A program made the position numbers and the translations under genes. Positions 1 through 12,900 of a stretch of 64,000 nt of DNA are shown here, piece after piece. Source of the DNA: Kryptolebias marmoratus. Its lineage: Eukaryota; Chordata; Actinopteri; Cyprinodontiformes; Rivulidae. A model generated the notes under the pieces. The model saw only the letters and a program-made list of their open reading frames with translations. It was not told where the DNA came from and did not search any database. The stretch lies in the NCBI RefSeq assembly GCF_001649575.2, contig NC_051443.1:18804904-18868903 (forward strand). Direction: 5' to 3'. Each line of letters opens with the position of its first letter. Positions within the stretch are counted from its first letter, which is position 1.

Positions 1-290
1 AAAACTTGCCCCAGGCTTCAGACAGTAGATTTTAACAGAAGAGTTTAAAAACTCCAATCCTTTAACCCTGTCGTTTTTTTTCTTCCTTCTTGGTTGTCAT
101 AGTTACAAGCCTGCCTTCTCGCCTGTACTTTGGGAAGGGTGAGACTTTCCCACTGACTCAGTAATGTGTGTGGTAAACCCGCCAGAAAGGGTCTCGGCAC
201 CTCTCCATCTATCAGGCTCACAGCCGCACTCCCGACTCTCAGATGGAAAAGGTGTGAGAGCTGAAAGGTGAGCCGCGCTGCGGGAAATAC

Positions 291-330
291 CTGCGGTGTT
301 GTGACTTCACACATGTCGTTCAGCTCAGCG
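291..330 (-). other. Candidate internal coding exon (weak)
   Basis: On the minus strand a long T-rich tract ending in TTTATTTCAG precedes a 40-nt open segment that ends CAG followed by GTATTT, a usable donor. Entered in phase 2 it reads AELNDMCEVTTPQ and leaves in phase 0. The minus-strand frame also stays open leftward to about position 45, so the exon could be longer. I recognise no protein family and see no partner exon nearby. The support is only splice-site quality plus an open frame, so a chance match is quite possible. Confidence 0.2.
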
Positions 331-412
331 CTGAAATAAATCACAACAAAAAAACAACTTCTATTTTAGTGCAGGGTGTCAAATTTAAAACCTTTTCTCT
401 AAATACTTAAAA

Positions 413-852
413 TATTAAAGGCCTAGCGTTCCTTAAAATATTGCATATTGCCTTTCAAAAGGGGTTTTCTAAGATCAATTGGTTGTTGCAGCCATCTTGA
501 ATTGGGTTGTCTCCTAAAGTTAAACAGTTGTAGATGTACATCAAATAAGTACTTTCTACAAGTTTTAATAAAATTTGTACAAATGCAAAAATCTTGTGCA
601 ATCAGCTAGTGGTCAGAATGTGTTGGGGATCAGTTTCAAATACTAGAACATCAAATTTTAGGGAAATATCTGTAACAGTGACTGAGTTATAGCCATTTTT
701 GTGTTTGCTAAGGTTTCTTAGCTGTGGTGGCCATCTTGAATCAGTTTGGCTCCAAAAGTTTATCAGTTTTAGATTACATTCTGCTTACGTCTAGCTGTTC
801 AAGAGATATTTTGGTAACAGACAGACACAAAAACAAACATGCCTATCCGCCA
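413..852 (+). repeat. ATTAAAG/ATCGCCCGC-family dispersed repeat, copy A (two units)
   Basis: The left end reads ATTAAAGGCCTAGCGTTCC and is followed by a diverged GCATATTGCC. Two tandem internal units each carry GCCATCTTGAAT and then an AGTTNTAGAT stretch. The second unit ends with AGAGATATTTTGGTAACAGACAGAC, and a worn TATCCGCC closes the copy. This is a non-coding, mutated member of the most abundant repeat family in the window (copies A-M). Confidence 0.75.
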
Positions 853-2884
853 AGAAAGATGACGTTAAGATTTTAAACAATTGGTTGCGCATCTATAATA
901 CACAAACAAAACAGAAAGCTGTGAAGCTGCCATGAGTCAGAGCAGGTGGAGAAACACTGAGTAAAAGTGTGTGTGTGTGTGCATAAAGAGAAAGGTAACC
1001 CCAGAGACTGAATGCACCCACTACAGCTCCTGTAGACCTGCAGGTCAGCAAGATCAGGATGCAACTGTGGGCGCCCTTGATGTTTGTGCGCCCTCGGAAG
1101 TGTGAACTACACCAGATGGCACCTTGAAGATGTGTGTGTGTGTTTGATATTGGGTCGATGACAAGGACGATACAAACACTTGAGGATAAATGCAGCACTA
1201 AAAACTTCCGCCATCTGGACGCCAGCAGACAAACGTAAACACAGGTTTTTTTTTATTCTTTTTCTACTATGTCTTTATCTCACCGGGTTGTTCAACTTTT
1301 CTCTGTGTTCTAGCTCTGTGTAGCTGTGCCATCCATCATCATTAGAAGGAGAGTAGATGACCTGTCTGCACACTCTCTGTCCTTACACTCTCTGGAGAAG
1401 AAAGGGAAGGGGAGGAAAGGTAAAGTAGATGGTGAAGGGTGAGTTATAGGGGATAAAAAGAAGTTCTGAAGAAAACAGAATCAGAACCTAGAAGTTAAAA
1501 AGCATAGTTGATTTAGTAAGTTACACAGACATGACTGTTTATACAGTAATTGTGTATATTCACTTTTATAATTGCATATGCGCAATTATAAATAAATAAA
1601 CACACAAAAATGTATATTTTGAAACATAAGTCAAGCCCAAAATGGCAACATTCATTGACTGATCTGTACAAATGTCATCTATGGTTTGCTTTTGCTTATG
1701 CCTCTAATCTTTTAGAATTTTATTCAACCTTTTATGTTAATATTAAACAATCCAAGCTGTATTTTGTGTGAAACACATCAGGGTGTTGATTGATCCTTAC
1801 ATCCCTAAAAGGAAGAAGAAAGGATCAAAGCCAAAGAAGCTAAATATAGAAACGGGGAGAGGAAGAGAAGGATGATACAACGCGAGCGAGTGGCAATCGC
1901 TGGGATGGAGGCGGAGGAGGAAGAGGAGGAGTGGAGGGAAACATACGGATGTAAGGGAGGACGATCAGAGGACAAAGTATTGTCTCCTGGTAATATGTAA
2001 AAATAACTCTGCTGCTGCTTGCTGCTTGGTGGAGGAGCTAACTGGGTCAGAGATTTCCCACTGAAAGGGAAAGAAAGGGAGAGGTACCACATCGATTCAG
2101 CCTGTGGTACCACTCAGACACAAGTCAATGTCACTTCACTTAAACCCTGTTAGGGATAAGAAGTGTTCCTGTGTACATCCATTTCATTCCATTTCATTTA
2201 TTTGTACACTAATCTGTCCACCCAGTCATCTTTCTAACAGACTGATAGCATTTACCTCATTTCTCCAGCTCATGTTCTTTCATTTACACAGTTTGTTTTC
2301 CACACACTTCTAACTTTCCCTTTTTTTAAAAAAAATCTCTTTTTCAACAACATAACCCACACCTACCATATTTGTAAGAAAAAATAAAGTACAAAACTTG
2401 GTCTGTATGACCTAAATTAGTCTATTAATAATGTGTTCTCTAATTACCAAAAAGCTGAAAAACGTAACATTTATTGAACCTGAGGTAATTACGTTGAAAT
2501 AGATTAATAACCTGGTTGGAATAAAAAAAAGAATATATTACTTTATTCAATTACAGCACCTAACATTATCAGCAGCAACAATCTGACCTCGTGGCTGCGA
2601 CATGTTATAATTGTGATATTAGTCTTCATTAGTGTAGGTTTTTGAAGATTTACTTTAACCTAATAGAACAAAAAACTCTAGAACTACTCTTTTTGGTCTG
2701 GCTATTAGTTAAATTGCAGTTTTTAGGTCTTTTCTCCTCTCAAATTTGATCAAGTTTTATGTTCATTGTGTGCGTTTAGCTTAACTGGGCTTTTAGGTTC
2801 CGGAAGCAATTTATTTGTTTGTTTTATCTTATTTCATTCAGCAGTTGTAGGTTTGTTCATTTGTTTCTGTTTTTATCTTTCGTA
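853..2884. other. No gene recognised; purine-rich and GT tracts
   Basis: Short (GT)n runs lie at 967-981 and 1131-1142. The plus strand is purine-rich at about 1385-1445 and 1800-2090. The second tract is open on the plus strand for about 64 codons (1808-1999) with many Glu, Lys and Arg codons, and contains a GTAAGG donor-like site, but its upstream acceptor is poor. A 9-bp-arm hairpin (TATAATTGC / GCAATTATA) lies at 1567-1590. Confidence 0.5.
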
Positions 2885-2885
2885 A

Positions 2886-2955
2886 AACACTCTGTGATCC
2901 TCAGCTATATGTAAAGTGCTCTACAAACGAACCCAGGTAGCTTGAATTAGTTTTT
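2886..2955 (+). repeat. Possible LINE 3'-tail fragment
   Basis: The segment reads like the 3' end of L2/CR1-type fish LINEs: AAACACTCTGTGATCCTCAG, then ATGTAAAGTGCTCTACAAA. No open frame is attached. The match is short and made from memory of the family, so confidence is low. Confidence 0.3.
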
Positions 2956-2959
2956 ATTT

Positions 2960-4750
2960 TGCAGTTTAAAATCTATAATGTAAATTTCAGCCCCAAATAT
3001 TTCATGTCCTGCTGTGTTCCTGGTTCTTTACCGCTGTCCCAACCATGTCCAAAACCAGAAGAGTAACCCATAAAGCAAACAATGTGCTGTTCAGCACTTC
3101 TTAGCTGTAATTAAAACTTTATTGATGAAGAATGCTGTAAGCATACCAACTATTTTTGCAGACAATTTCTCAGGCTACTGTGAATAGTGCATTAGAAAAT
3201 GTGATTAACTCAGAAATTATTATTGTTTTTGTTGAAGGTACTAATACTGCTAAAAAGGTCTTTGGTTCTAAACCGCTTGATGATGGTCATTCTCCTTTAC
3301 AACCTTGCATATACATTATTCCAGCAATGATATGAAGATTTATTGAGTTTTTTTTTTTTACAATTAATTACAATAAATAATTCAAATTACACTTATATAT
3401 TAAGTTTACTCAGTCCAGAGCTTAAAATCTTTAAGTACTCAAAGCCTGAATGGATTAACCTGCAACACTTGTCCGAAATGTGCACGGCTGATCTTCGAGT
3501 CAACAGAAATAGCTTGAGCTGACCACAGTGTATGTAAAACACTGCAGTAGTCCTTAAGATCCCTTGTCGTTGCACCTAAACCACCTGCCGGATTAGTGCT
3601 TGTGGGGGAAAAAAAAAACCAACGCCTGTGCGTGCTCGAGTGTGCATGTCTTGTGACGTTCACACGGGTGGTGCAGGGTGTTGGCTCGTCCATATTTATA
3701 AAGAGGAGAACAGCAGGTAAATAAATCCAACATAAATCCTAATGTTGCGATGGTGCACTGCAGTCTTTTGAGAGGAAAAAATAAATAAAAAAAATCCGGC
3801 ACAAAGTTCTGATTTAATTTCTGCAAATAAAACCTAACATAATATCATCCTTGTTACAGTGGGGCTGGATGCTGAAGGACCACTGCACCACAGTGTTGCC
3901 ACAGTAAATCTAATAGCAACAAACACGGGGGGGGGGGCTGTTTTGTGGAGATGTTGACTTCTATAAGACTTGTGTGTGTTTTTGTGTCAGCAGAAAATTA
4001 AAAAATACAGTATATTAGGAAGAAACTGTTGATAAATTTTGTATTTCAAATCTGTCAAACGGAAAGGCAAATAAAAAAAGAAAAAAGACAGCACGTTTAA
4101 ATGAACACAATTATAATATGTACAATTTCACAAACTATAGAGACATTTCTACATAACTGTACAGCCTCACACACACTGACACTGGGGTTTCTTTGAGCGA
4201 TTATTTGTTTCATTACACCTTCATATGCTTGGTTTTAAAAGCTCCAACAATTAAAAAAATAAGCTGCTTCTGTACATTTCTGAAGAAAAACAAAGCTGAG
4301 CATTGTTTAGACTCCAGCAACTGAAAAGTTTAAAGTCCAAAAAGTATTAAGTTATAAAATCAGTTTATGACTGACTGTGAGGGTAGTAAATCTAAAAATC
4401 TTCATTCTTCTGGGAGACTTTGCTCTTTAGGACATATTTTGCTCAGTCCGTTTCATCTAGTTTACAACCTTTATGACTGAAATAAGACACTCTAATACAG
4501 CAACACAATACATATTCACAAGAGAACCATACAGAATTAGATCTAGAGTAAAAAGGGACTTTTTTCTGCCTATAATAAAAGCTCTGAGCGCTGACATGGC
4601 CATATAATTTACAAAAAGCTTTGTATTCCACCGGAGCAGCACAGGTTAAACATACTGTAAAAAATGTAAGCACAGATTTGTGGTGATTTTTCAAAACTGA
4701 AGAAAGAAAACTTGCATCTTATTACAGTTTTGTTTTAGATACTGGGTCTG
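2960..4750. other. No gene recognised; AT-rich unique DNA
   Basis: The segment contains a T10 run near 3350 and a G11 run at 3927-3937. It is AT-rich and mostly free of recognisable repeats. It could be the 3' UTR of a leftward gene, but no coding exon is visible to support that. The short minus-strand open frames at 3393-3826 and 4443-4694 show no protein-like pattern. Confidence 0.45.
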
Positions 4751-4870
4751 TCTGGGATTCCCCAGGAGGAGCTGGAGAGTGTCACTGGGGAAAGGGATAT
4801 CTGGGTTTCCCTCCTGGACCAGCTGTCACCGTGACCCGACCACAAACAAGCCAAAGCAAATGGATGAATG
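4751..4870 (+). mobile_element. RTE-type (Rex3-like) LINE 3'-end fragment
   Basis: GGATTCCCCAGGAGGAGCTG, then GAGAGTGTCACTGGGG, then GACCCGACC and a worn GATG tail (ATGGATGAATG), is the characteristic 3' end of a very common teleost RTE-class LINE. Only the last roughly 120 bp are present, as expected for a 5'-truncated insertion. A related fragment lies at 31015-31170. Assignment to Rex3 rather than another RTE subfamily rests on memory of the GATG tail. Confidence 0.6.
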
Positions 4871-5316
4871 CTGTAAATGTAATTTAAACTAATAATTGCA
4901 GCACCGCAGAGCGTAAACAGCCCCCAAGTAACATACCACCTATCAAAGTTTTCTACAATTTAAAATAAAGCTGTTCAATGTCTGTCAAAAAGTAAAAAAA
5001 ACTCATCCAACAAAGCAGCAGTTTACAGCTACAATCTTCGCAAAAGTTTATCGTTATAGTTGTTTTAAATTAGGAAACTAAGCAAATATTTCTTTAGCAA
5101 GTTAGTTGCAACCTTCCATCAAAATTCAGGCCAAGTCCCTGACTTTATCAATAAACTGTGATAAAATCAAGACATCACATGACTTCAGACAGAAATGACC
5201 TCTTGTCCATTAATGTCTATGCAGATTTACAGCCTAATCTAATTTTACCACCAAATGATACGACTTGAATTGGATTTTATTTGAAATGTATTGACAACTT
5301 CAAAATTACTCAGCAA

Positions 5317-5616
5317 TAGTGCTGCCAATATTAGAAAAGCTGGTGATGTGAGATATTTTTATGCAATATTGCAATGACAGTATCAATTTTCATTTTCTTC
5401 AATCTTTACTTCCTCTTCTGTCATTGCCATCATCTAAACCAGGTGTGACCATAAAGGCCAGTGAAAGTCTGCTGAATTAACCAAAAATATAATTAGCATG
5501 CAGAACATGAATGCTTGGTACTTAAAATGTGTCTATGATCTATTGCAGACTGATACTGATATTGCGCTCACTGATACTGAGATGACAATAAATTTGCGAT
5601 TTGTCGCGCAGCCCTA
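5317..5616. mobile_element. Possible non-autonomous DNA transposon
   Basis: The left end TAGTGCTGCCAATATT and the reverse complement of the right end (TAGGGCTGCGCGACAAAT) share an imperfect terminal inverted repeat. The interior carries GCAATATTGCAATGAC and GATATTGCGCTCACTG, typical of fish elements beginning TAGGGCTG. The flanking 8-mers (CTCAGCAA and ACTAACAC) do not match, so the target duplication is lost or the ends are misplaced. There is no coding capacity. Confidence 0.4.
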
Positions 5617-8374
5617 ACTAACACCAGTTGTTTTTAAAATCACTTATGACAGGTTGGTCAGCTTAGCAGAGGCATGGCTTCTCATCCCACAGGGTGAGCG
5701 GTAACAGAAGGTGAGCGAACCTTTTGTTGTCAGCTCATTTTAACCACAATCATTACAGGATATCGCCGGTTTGCTGCTGGGAGGAGGGCAAACATTTCTG
5801 AAGGAAGGTGCCCATTTTATACTCACACAGACTCAGTCTGCAAGCTGAAGTAGGCAGAGCGTGCCATCCACCCTCACAAGTTCAGGGAGTCCGGTGTTTG
5901 TTTGCAGTAGAACTCATATTGTTGGTGGTAAAATATCATCCTATTACCGTCAACTTCAAATTGGACTGATTCTTCACAAAAATCTGACGGTCACCTGAGT
6001 TTCTGATCACAGGTGCATGTTCAAGCCTGCATGGTGTGAGGTTTGACTGATTCTTTTTTGTGTGCACGTGTGTGTTTTAAGATAGCAGGCAACTATGTGC
6101 TGTCAGACTCCAGGTCTAATAACGAAGGACTGAAGAGTCAGTAAGTTGGAAATTCTGACTCCAATTACCAAATGACTGCCTTGCAGCAACTTAAGGAGAC
6201 CAAAAAATTAGCTGGTCGATTAAAAAAAACATTTCACCTCTTTTTAAAATCCCAAAACCTTCCTACTTTGAAATTGATTAAATTGATTTTACTTCCAAAC
6301 TGAAAGGCTTTGATTTTAGGCATTAACACAAACAACAGTGTTTCAGGAGTAAAGCTCACTCATACCTTTAATATGATGTCATTCTATCCAGCTACAGAGC
6401 AAATAATTGTGCATATGTTCATCCAAAAAATAATAATTCATAATATTACATTTAATCTTTGCTTTTCTGAGTTTTATACCCCAGCCTGCTGGCATTTTAA
6501 TATCTCATTGCTCAAAATAATAAGCTGAAATAACAAGCCACATGCCAGAAGCCAGTAATGATTGGAACAATTTGATTAGGCAGAAAAAGGCAGCAAGATG
6601 GCTTAATAAATCTGACTAAAACATATAGATTTTTGCACATGAACCTAGATCCTCCTCTCCTGTCCTTCCCTTCCGCTTCACAGACACACACCCACACACA
6701 GGCAGCTGAATGAAAGGTGGCTGTGCATACAGTCAGGCAGACTGATGTGTCTGCTGGAGTGAGAAGATGAAAAGATCTCAGAGGAAATATGGTGGCGCTT
6801 CACAGCGAGCACCGTGCGCCGGCTCTCTAGCATGTATGACTGTGTCAGGAAGAGTTCACTGCTCTGCTGCATCTTCTGCTTTTCACCCCCCGCCGTCTTC
6901 CCAGCCACCACGCCAAACATGCCTGGATACAGCTCAGCAGCTTAAAGGCAAATAACAGAATATCTGACTCCATAAAGCTGCATGAACACATTCAGCCGAC
7001 TCAAAATATTCTATAGGTTCATCAGTGATGAGTTGCAGGTTTTGTATGTTTTGTCCTGTGGTCATTATGTTGACTTGAGCATACCTGAGTGCTGGCGTTG
7101 GTCAGTAACTAGTAACTTGATTGAGACATGCATTAATTTTCATTAGTGACTCTGGTGTGTGCATCAACAGGAGCTGCTAGCTGTGCAGACACCAGAATCC
7201 CTTAAATCCCTATTCATTAGATAAACGCCCTCATCAGAAATCTCACACAGCATCTCCCTGATAATCTCCATAACCAATTACAGGGTGATACACCACTGCT
7301 TAACATGAAAGCAACAATTAATCTGATAACCCCAGTCAATGGGTCATTATCGTAGAGAAAACAGTTGTTGAAGGCACACATATTCCACCCACAAAGGAAA
7401 AAGAATCACAAAGGATATTTTCTGTTAATAACTACCATTTTCCCCAGTTTATTCTGAGGCAGCTGTTGGCTTTTATGTGTGACTGAAACAAATATGGGCT
7501 GGAAAGGGATAAACGACTAATTGCAACAATCTATTAAAAGATATGATGAAAAGAAGGTCTTTAGTCACTGAGAACTATTCGGAGGAATAAAGCATCTATT
7601 TTTGTGAACAAAAGTTGGGACTATAAATGGTTGGGTGATCTTCTTTCCTCATGACTGCTGGTCCAATTCTCTTTCAGCTGTGTGTAGCTCAGAGGAGCAG
7701 CTTTCCATCAGGTGTGATTTAACCCACTGACGCTTTAACCTATCCTGTGGCTGGATAAAGAGTCACTATGAAACAACAACAAAGTTGTAATATGGTCCCT
7801 TTCCTCTATGTGACGCGTGCTGTCAAGTGAGTCAGAATGAGCACAGGCTGCAGCGCAAAAAAATGTGAAAATATATAGATTTTTGCAAAGAAAACAAAGA
7901 CCATTTGTCTGCAATATGTTATTTTAATTTTTTTAAAGAAATGAATAAAACTTTAAATTACAGTATAACAGTAGCAAACTGAATTATATTAAATACAACA
8001 CTAAATATCATATCGGGCTTCGCAAAACTGTTGTTTTTTTCCACTTATTCTTTTTATTTAGAACCCAAATGACTAATATTTTTTAAAAGTAATATTGAAC
8101 AATAAAGGGTAGCCTTTAGAGCTTCCAGCTGTTCACAGCTTTTGCACTTTAACACAGGGTTAATTCAACCAATTTGAGTTAAACCATACCAGGTTTCTGA
8201 CTGGCAGCATTCCACTCACACTCCAAACATGATCTGCAGGGTTTGAATAAATAGCTCGATCTTCCTGGAACTCTGAATAAGGTCAAGCTATGGTTTCCCT
8301 GATCTAAGCTCTTTTTGACACAGTAAGCAGAGCCGGGACATGAGGAGGAGCGGAGGGAAAGGGGAGGGCTGGGA

Positions 8375-8380
<6 letters not shown>
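5617..8380. other. No gene recognised; one candidate conserved non-coding block
   Basis: No exon or clear repeat was seen. The part at about 7040-7330 is repeat-free with several homeobox-like TAAT/ATTA and GATA motifs, and looks like a possible regulatory element. The open frames at 6678-6955 on both strands overlap each other and lack splice context. Confidence 0.4.

Positions 8381-8415
<35 letters not shown>
8381..8415. repeat. (GT)n microsatellite
   Basis: About 17 uninterrupted GT units. The minus-strand open frames that read His-Thr repeats here are artefacts of this tract. Confidence 0.95.
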
Positions 8416-8416
<1 letters not shown>

Positions 8417-8584
8417 ACTAGAACTGGCATCCATGTGTGCAAATGTTTGAGAGAATGAAAGAGTGGTGAAATGAGGATGTGCAAATGTGGCTGTCAAAAT
8501 GTGTGATAGGTTAATGGGAGGGCAAAGGAAGTTTGGGTAGAACCCTGATCAGCATCCAATCAGAATTTTACTTAATTCCAAAAG

Positions 8585-8790
8585 AATTGGAAATAATCAT
8601 TGGATGTACATCTACCACTCATTAACTTTTGGAGCCAATCCAATTCAAGATGGCCACCACAACCAAATGACTTTATAAAGCACAACAATGTCTGCAACTC
8701 AGTAAACTTCATAGATATTCAAATAATTCACAATATGTACTCTAAGTGCTAATCGTTAATTTTGCTCAAACTTTAATATTAATTGCTGGA
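8585..8790 (-). repeat. ATTAAAG/ATCGCCCGC-family repeat, copy B (partial)
   Basis: Reverse orientation: AATCATTGGATGTACATCTA, then TTAACTTTTGGAGCCAATCC, then CAAGATGGCCACCACA, then ATATGTACTCTAAGTGCTAA. These are the complement of the unit seen in copies C, D, H and L. Neither outer end is preserved. Confidence 0.75.
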
Positions 8791-10514
8791 GTTAACCATA
8801 TTTGTTAGCAAAATATAATAATTTGAAAATTGTAAATATGTTACAGTCCTCTTTATTTTTTTACTTGCATTCTTTCCATATTACTTTTTCTCCCTGAGGT
8901 CATTTTGCTCAGTCTTCTGTCTGCTGGACATTTCCTGTTTATTTTCACAGTTTCTTCTTTGTGATACAGTGAAGAAGAATAAAAGAGTCAAACGCAAAAA
9001 TAAGACATGAAATGACAGTGGCAAACAATGTGAGCAAACAAGAATCACAAGATAAAAGCGTCAGTTTCTGGGTGTGTGAAATCGGCGTTCGCCACGAGAA
9101 AGCGAACATGCTCTGGAAGAAGAAGAAGATGGATACATGTTCTGATGTATTTGAGATTGAAAACAGAAGATCGCTCTCAATGCTGTGATGAGATGAATGC
9201 TCACCGTGTCATCTCATTGTTTCACTCCTGACAGCAGAGACTGTAATCACAAGTTTTCAATATCGAACACACCAAAACGTATCTGTCTTTCTTTCCAGAG
9301 CGTGGTGCGTTTCTGATGATAAACAGGTGCCTCGCACATCTGAATACTGATGTTTCCATGCAAAGAATAACGTTTAGTTTGCTCTGAGAATAGCCTCAGA
9401 TCAACCGTTAAGTCCCAACTCCACTCCGTCTTCTCTGCTTGTGTGCTCAACGTGCCATTACCGTCATCTCATAAATAACCTTCAAGATGTGGCATCTACC
9501 AAATTGATAATTGTTAAGGTTTTGTGCTTTAACAAGCCACAAAAATCAATAATAATAATAATAAAAAAGGCACATCATTCATTCTCCACTCTCTTGTTAC
9601 ACCAGGGAGTCAAATTGAAATTCCAGAGAGCGGGCAAATAAAATATTTTATTCAAAAGAGGCAATTGAAAAGTGATTTTTAAACTGAGCAATTTTTAGCT
9701 CGGGTCAATCAAAATTCCACACAAAGAAATAACATCTATATTAAAAAAAGCCCATATTTGCACATATTTAATGTAATTTCAGAATCTGTGATTTGAATTC
9801 ATATGGAATTTTGTTCAATGTAAAGTACACTCCTGTCTCTGCTCTGATTTATTTAAAAAGCATTAGGACCAAGTTTTTGGGGGGCTGTTTTGTTTTGGGG
9901 AGTTTTGCCATAAGTGTCAATATAAAACAAGCATTTTGCGAATTATTGTCAGTTTTGATAGCAGGGATTGTGACAAACCTATATTGAGTGGTTCACACTG
10001 CCATCTGGAGCATTTTTCCCTTCTAATAAATTTGTTGATTTACAAATCTTGAACACACAATCGGTGCTTGCAATTTATTTTCCACTAGCCACAAAATTAT
10101 AACTAAAAATGTTTCTGCAAAAGCAACATATCACAAAGTGAGCAGCTCTTTATTAGCATTCACTACTTATGCCGAGCCAAACCAGAGCAACCGTTGCAGA
10201 CAAAGACAAAAATTACACTCTGGAAAATCCAAACCATTAATATAGTTGGAAATATGTCAATTAGAACCCAAACAAAGATGCTCTAACAAACACCAAACAC
10301 CAAAGAAAGAACACCAACAGAAATTATTTATAACTTCTCTAAAAGACAAGTTATCAAGGTTGGAGTTGGGAGTCAGGACCCCAGTGTGGGTCACGAAACA
10401 CCAAGTGAAGGTCCTAAGATAATCTGCAGTAACAAAGCTGAATTTCAAAATGATTCCTCATTGCATATTTTTGCTACATACTAAAAACAGCTGAGTTATC
10501 CTGATAACGCAATT
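8791..10514. other. No gene recognised
   Basis: AT-rich sequence with a short (AAT)n run near 9548-9565. The open frames at 9247-9987 have no splice-site or protein-family support. Confidence 0.4.
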
Positions 10515-10928
10515 GCTGGGTTAAAGCTGTTGGGTCATAGGTTGGGTTGCTTTGATCAAATATTGTTTAAAAAGGTTTGAGCTGTGAGCTGTGTCATTCT
10601 TCACTGTCCTCCATTTTAAGCCAGAAGTACCTGACTGGACCTCTGCTTTAAGATGTGATAAGTAAAGATAAGATGGTAAAAACAACTTGTAAGATGTTTA
10701 ACCTGGTTGGCTTTGTTAATAACTTTGTTTTGAACTAAACAGTGACTTAAGTTCCTAAAATAACAAGTTGTTGCTAGTTAAATGATGCTAACAGCAGTTA
10801 GCAGCAGCTAGCTTGCACTAACCCAAGTTAATATTTAAAAACCAAGGTATCAAGTTACCCAAGTAAATATCTAAAAACCCAGATTTTGACCCAGCGCTGG
10901 GTTACAAGTTGAGCTGTTTGAACCCAGC
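10515..10928. mobile_element. Possible short DNA transposon with GCTGGGTT termini
   Basis: GCTGGGTTAAAG at the left faces GTTTGAACCCAGC at the right, an inverted terminal repeat of about 12 bp. Inside are a further GTTGGGTTGC and TTTGACCCAGCGCTGGGTTA, matching the many-times-repeated 'acccagc' fish repeat type. No target duplication was confirmed and there is no open frame. Confidence 0.4.
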
Positions 10929-12789
10929 AGGTTTTAGTGTGTATGTCTGAGAGATAAAAACCGTAGTCATAAATAAATAAAAATATGATTGCTTTTAGAG
11001 ATGTTTGTGTTGTCCTTATTTAATTGGCTTGGAGATGTTTATATGCTTCAACCAGCAATAGTTAGGGCCATGGGTCTCTTCCACTGATATTTTGTGGGTC
11101 AGTAGCTGAAAGGTATGGGAAGCATGGCTCTAAAACGTCTTATTGTGACAGGTGTTTTTGCTTCAGTGTAAAGCGGCCACATTTTAAGTTGGTTGAACAA
11201 CCAATCTCTGCGAAGTTCAGTTTTTATGCGAGTGGTGTGAGCTGTGATACAGAAACCCTTACATGGTTATCTCTCCTTCCGTCTTACTCTCTTTGTTTCT
11301 CTGTCTTGTATCTCATGCCTCTGTCACTCTGACCTATTCCTGGATTCCTCACAGAGGTGAAAGGAAACAGGAATGACTGCAGGAATGACTGCAGTGGATG
11401 TTGGCAGCACAATTTTCTTTCTGTGTAAGGGAAAAAAAGCTCTTTTTAAATCACACGCGCACACATGCAAACACACGCAAGAGTCCTGTTTTGATGACTT
11501 TGTTCCTTTGCCAGTCAGGAAGATGTTTCCTCAAACATGATGAAAGCCATTCCTGTTCCTGCAGCTGACATGCTAGGGGAGTGTGTGTTTGCATGTGTAT
11601 TTGCATGTGTGCGTGGTAAACAACTCAAACAGATATGGTCAGCTGGATGGATGGGAATCAGCAGAGTGCAGATGGGTCCTTTATTATTGCGTGCGGAGGA
11701 ACATTCAAGACACTGGCACACTCTGTTGCCGTCTGCCCCAGCCTCTCCTTCACCACAGCACCACTGGGACTCCCAACTCCCCATTGTGCTTACAGAAACC
11801 TTGGCGGCCAGCTTCCTCATCGCCCAATAAGGAAAGCTTTTACTAAAGCTCCAGCCAATTGGATAAGAGCTACATTTCCTTGCCAGGCAGGACTCTTAAA
11901 TGTGCTGCTGTAAGCTCAAATCTGAGAGACTCATGTTTCACAGATAGGCACTGGGCACCAGAGCAGATATGCTGCAGGGCAGTGGGAGGAAAGAAAAGAG
12001 ACAACCTATGAGATTATTGTTTCTCCTCGGCTGCTGGGAGTGTGTTACTGTAATTCTAAACTGTTTAAAAAGGGAACAAAACATAAACCAAACCAGCAGC
12101 TGAGGTACCATGATGACACTGTTCCCATGCTGACATAGAACAGACACCCGGGGAGGGCTCCAGTTTTAATTAATGTGGCCGAGTTAGAGAAGACAGCAAA
12201 CAGACAAGAAGAACAGGAAAGTTTAAGTGCAAAAACAGTTCTAGTAATTATTCTCCAGTTTAGGGAAAAAAATGTTGATCTTCTTGGAATTTATTTAATT
12301 TCATATTTGTCAAAGTCTTTTGCTCTAAGCACAACAAAAAACCAAAACTATATATTTTTTATTCTACCTGGTTTAGTCATATTTGGGGCAATATAAATCA
12401 AATCTACATGACTTAAAACAGACTGAATTTTGATTCTTTATCAAATAAGATCATGCTTAACCTAGATTTGAAATTATCCCTCTTGCGTTTGTGTTTGTTG
12501 TGCATGATCAGTGTAGCAACTACTTTAATGTCATTTATCTCTATGTGTCCTTAATCTGGGTACCGGAACAAGTATGATCCATTAGTGGAAATTAAATCCA
12601 TTGATGCAAAACTCATGCTTCAATCGCCTGATTGATGCCAGGACAACAGGTTAAGTACGGAAAGGTAAAAAGGATGAAAAATATTCAATAACTTCGAAAA
12701 ATTCAGTTTGATTTCATGTCCTGCAAGTGTGAGCACTTTGCCAACAGATTATAGATAAAGTTTTTGCCAACCGACCTTAAAAAAACAAC
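10929..12789. other. No gene recognised
   Basis: The segment at 11515-11910 is less AT-rich and open on both strands for about 90-100 codons. The competing frames have no splice sites or family motifs, and it is more likely unique non-coding DNA (it contains CCAAT and GATA motifs near 11850-11870) than an exon. Confidence 0.4.
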
Positions 12790-12900
12790 AGCCACAACAC
12801 AAAAATGGCTAGAGCTCCCTAAAATTTGGTGTGGCAGGAGCTGAAAATAATCTCCATCAAATACTATCCGCTAACAGATCGCACAAAATCTTTATCATAG
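12790..12900 (-). repeat. ATTAAAG/ATCGCCCGC-family repeat fragment
   Basis: CACAAAAATGGCTAGAGCTC, AAATTTGGTGTGGCAGGAGC and CGCTAACAGATCGCACAAAATC match, in reverse orientation, the middle of the family unit (compare 23300-23360). The flanking parts are missing. Confidence 0.6.

Noticed and set aside
8179..8497. Minus-strand ORFs with His-Thr repeats
   Set aside because: They are translations of the (GT)n microsatellite at 8381-8415. The same applies to the His/Thr-rich frames near 21330 and 61340.
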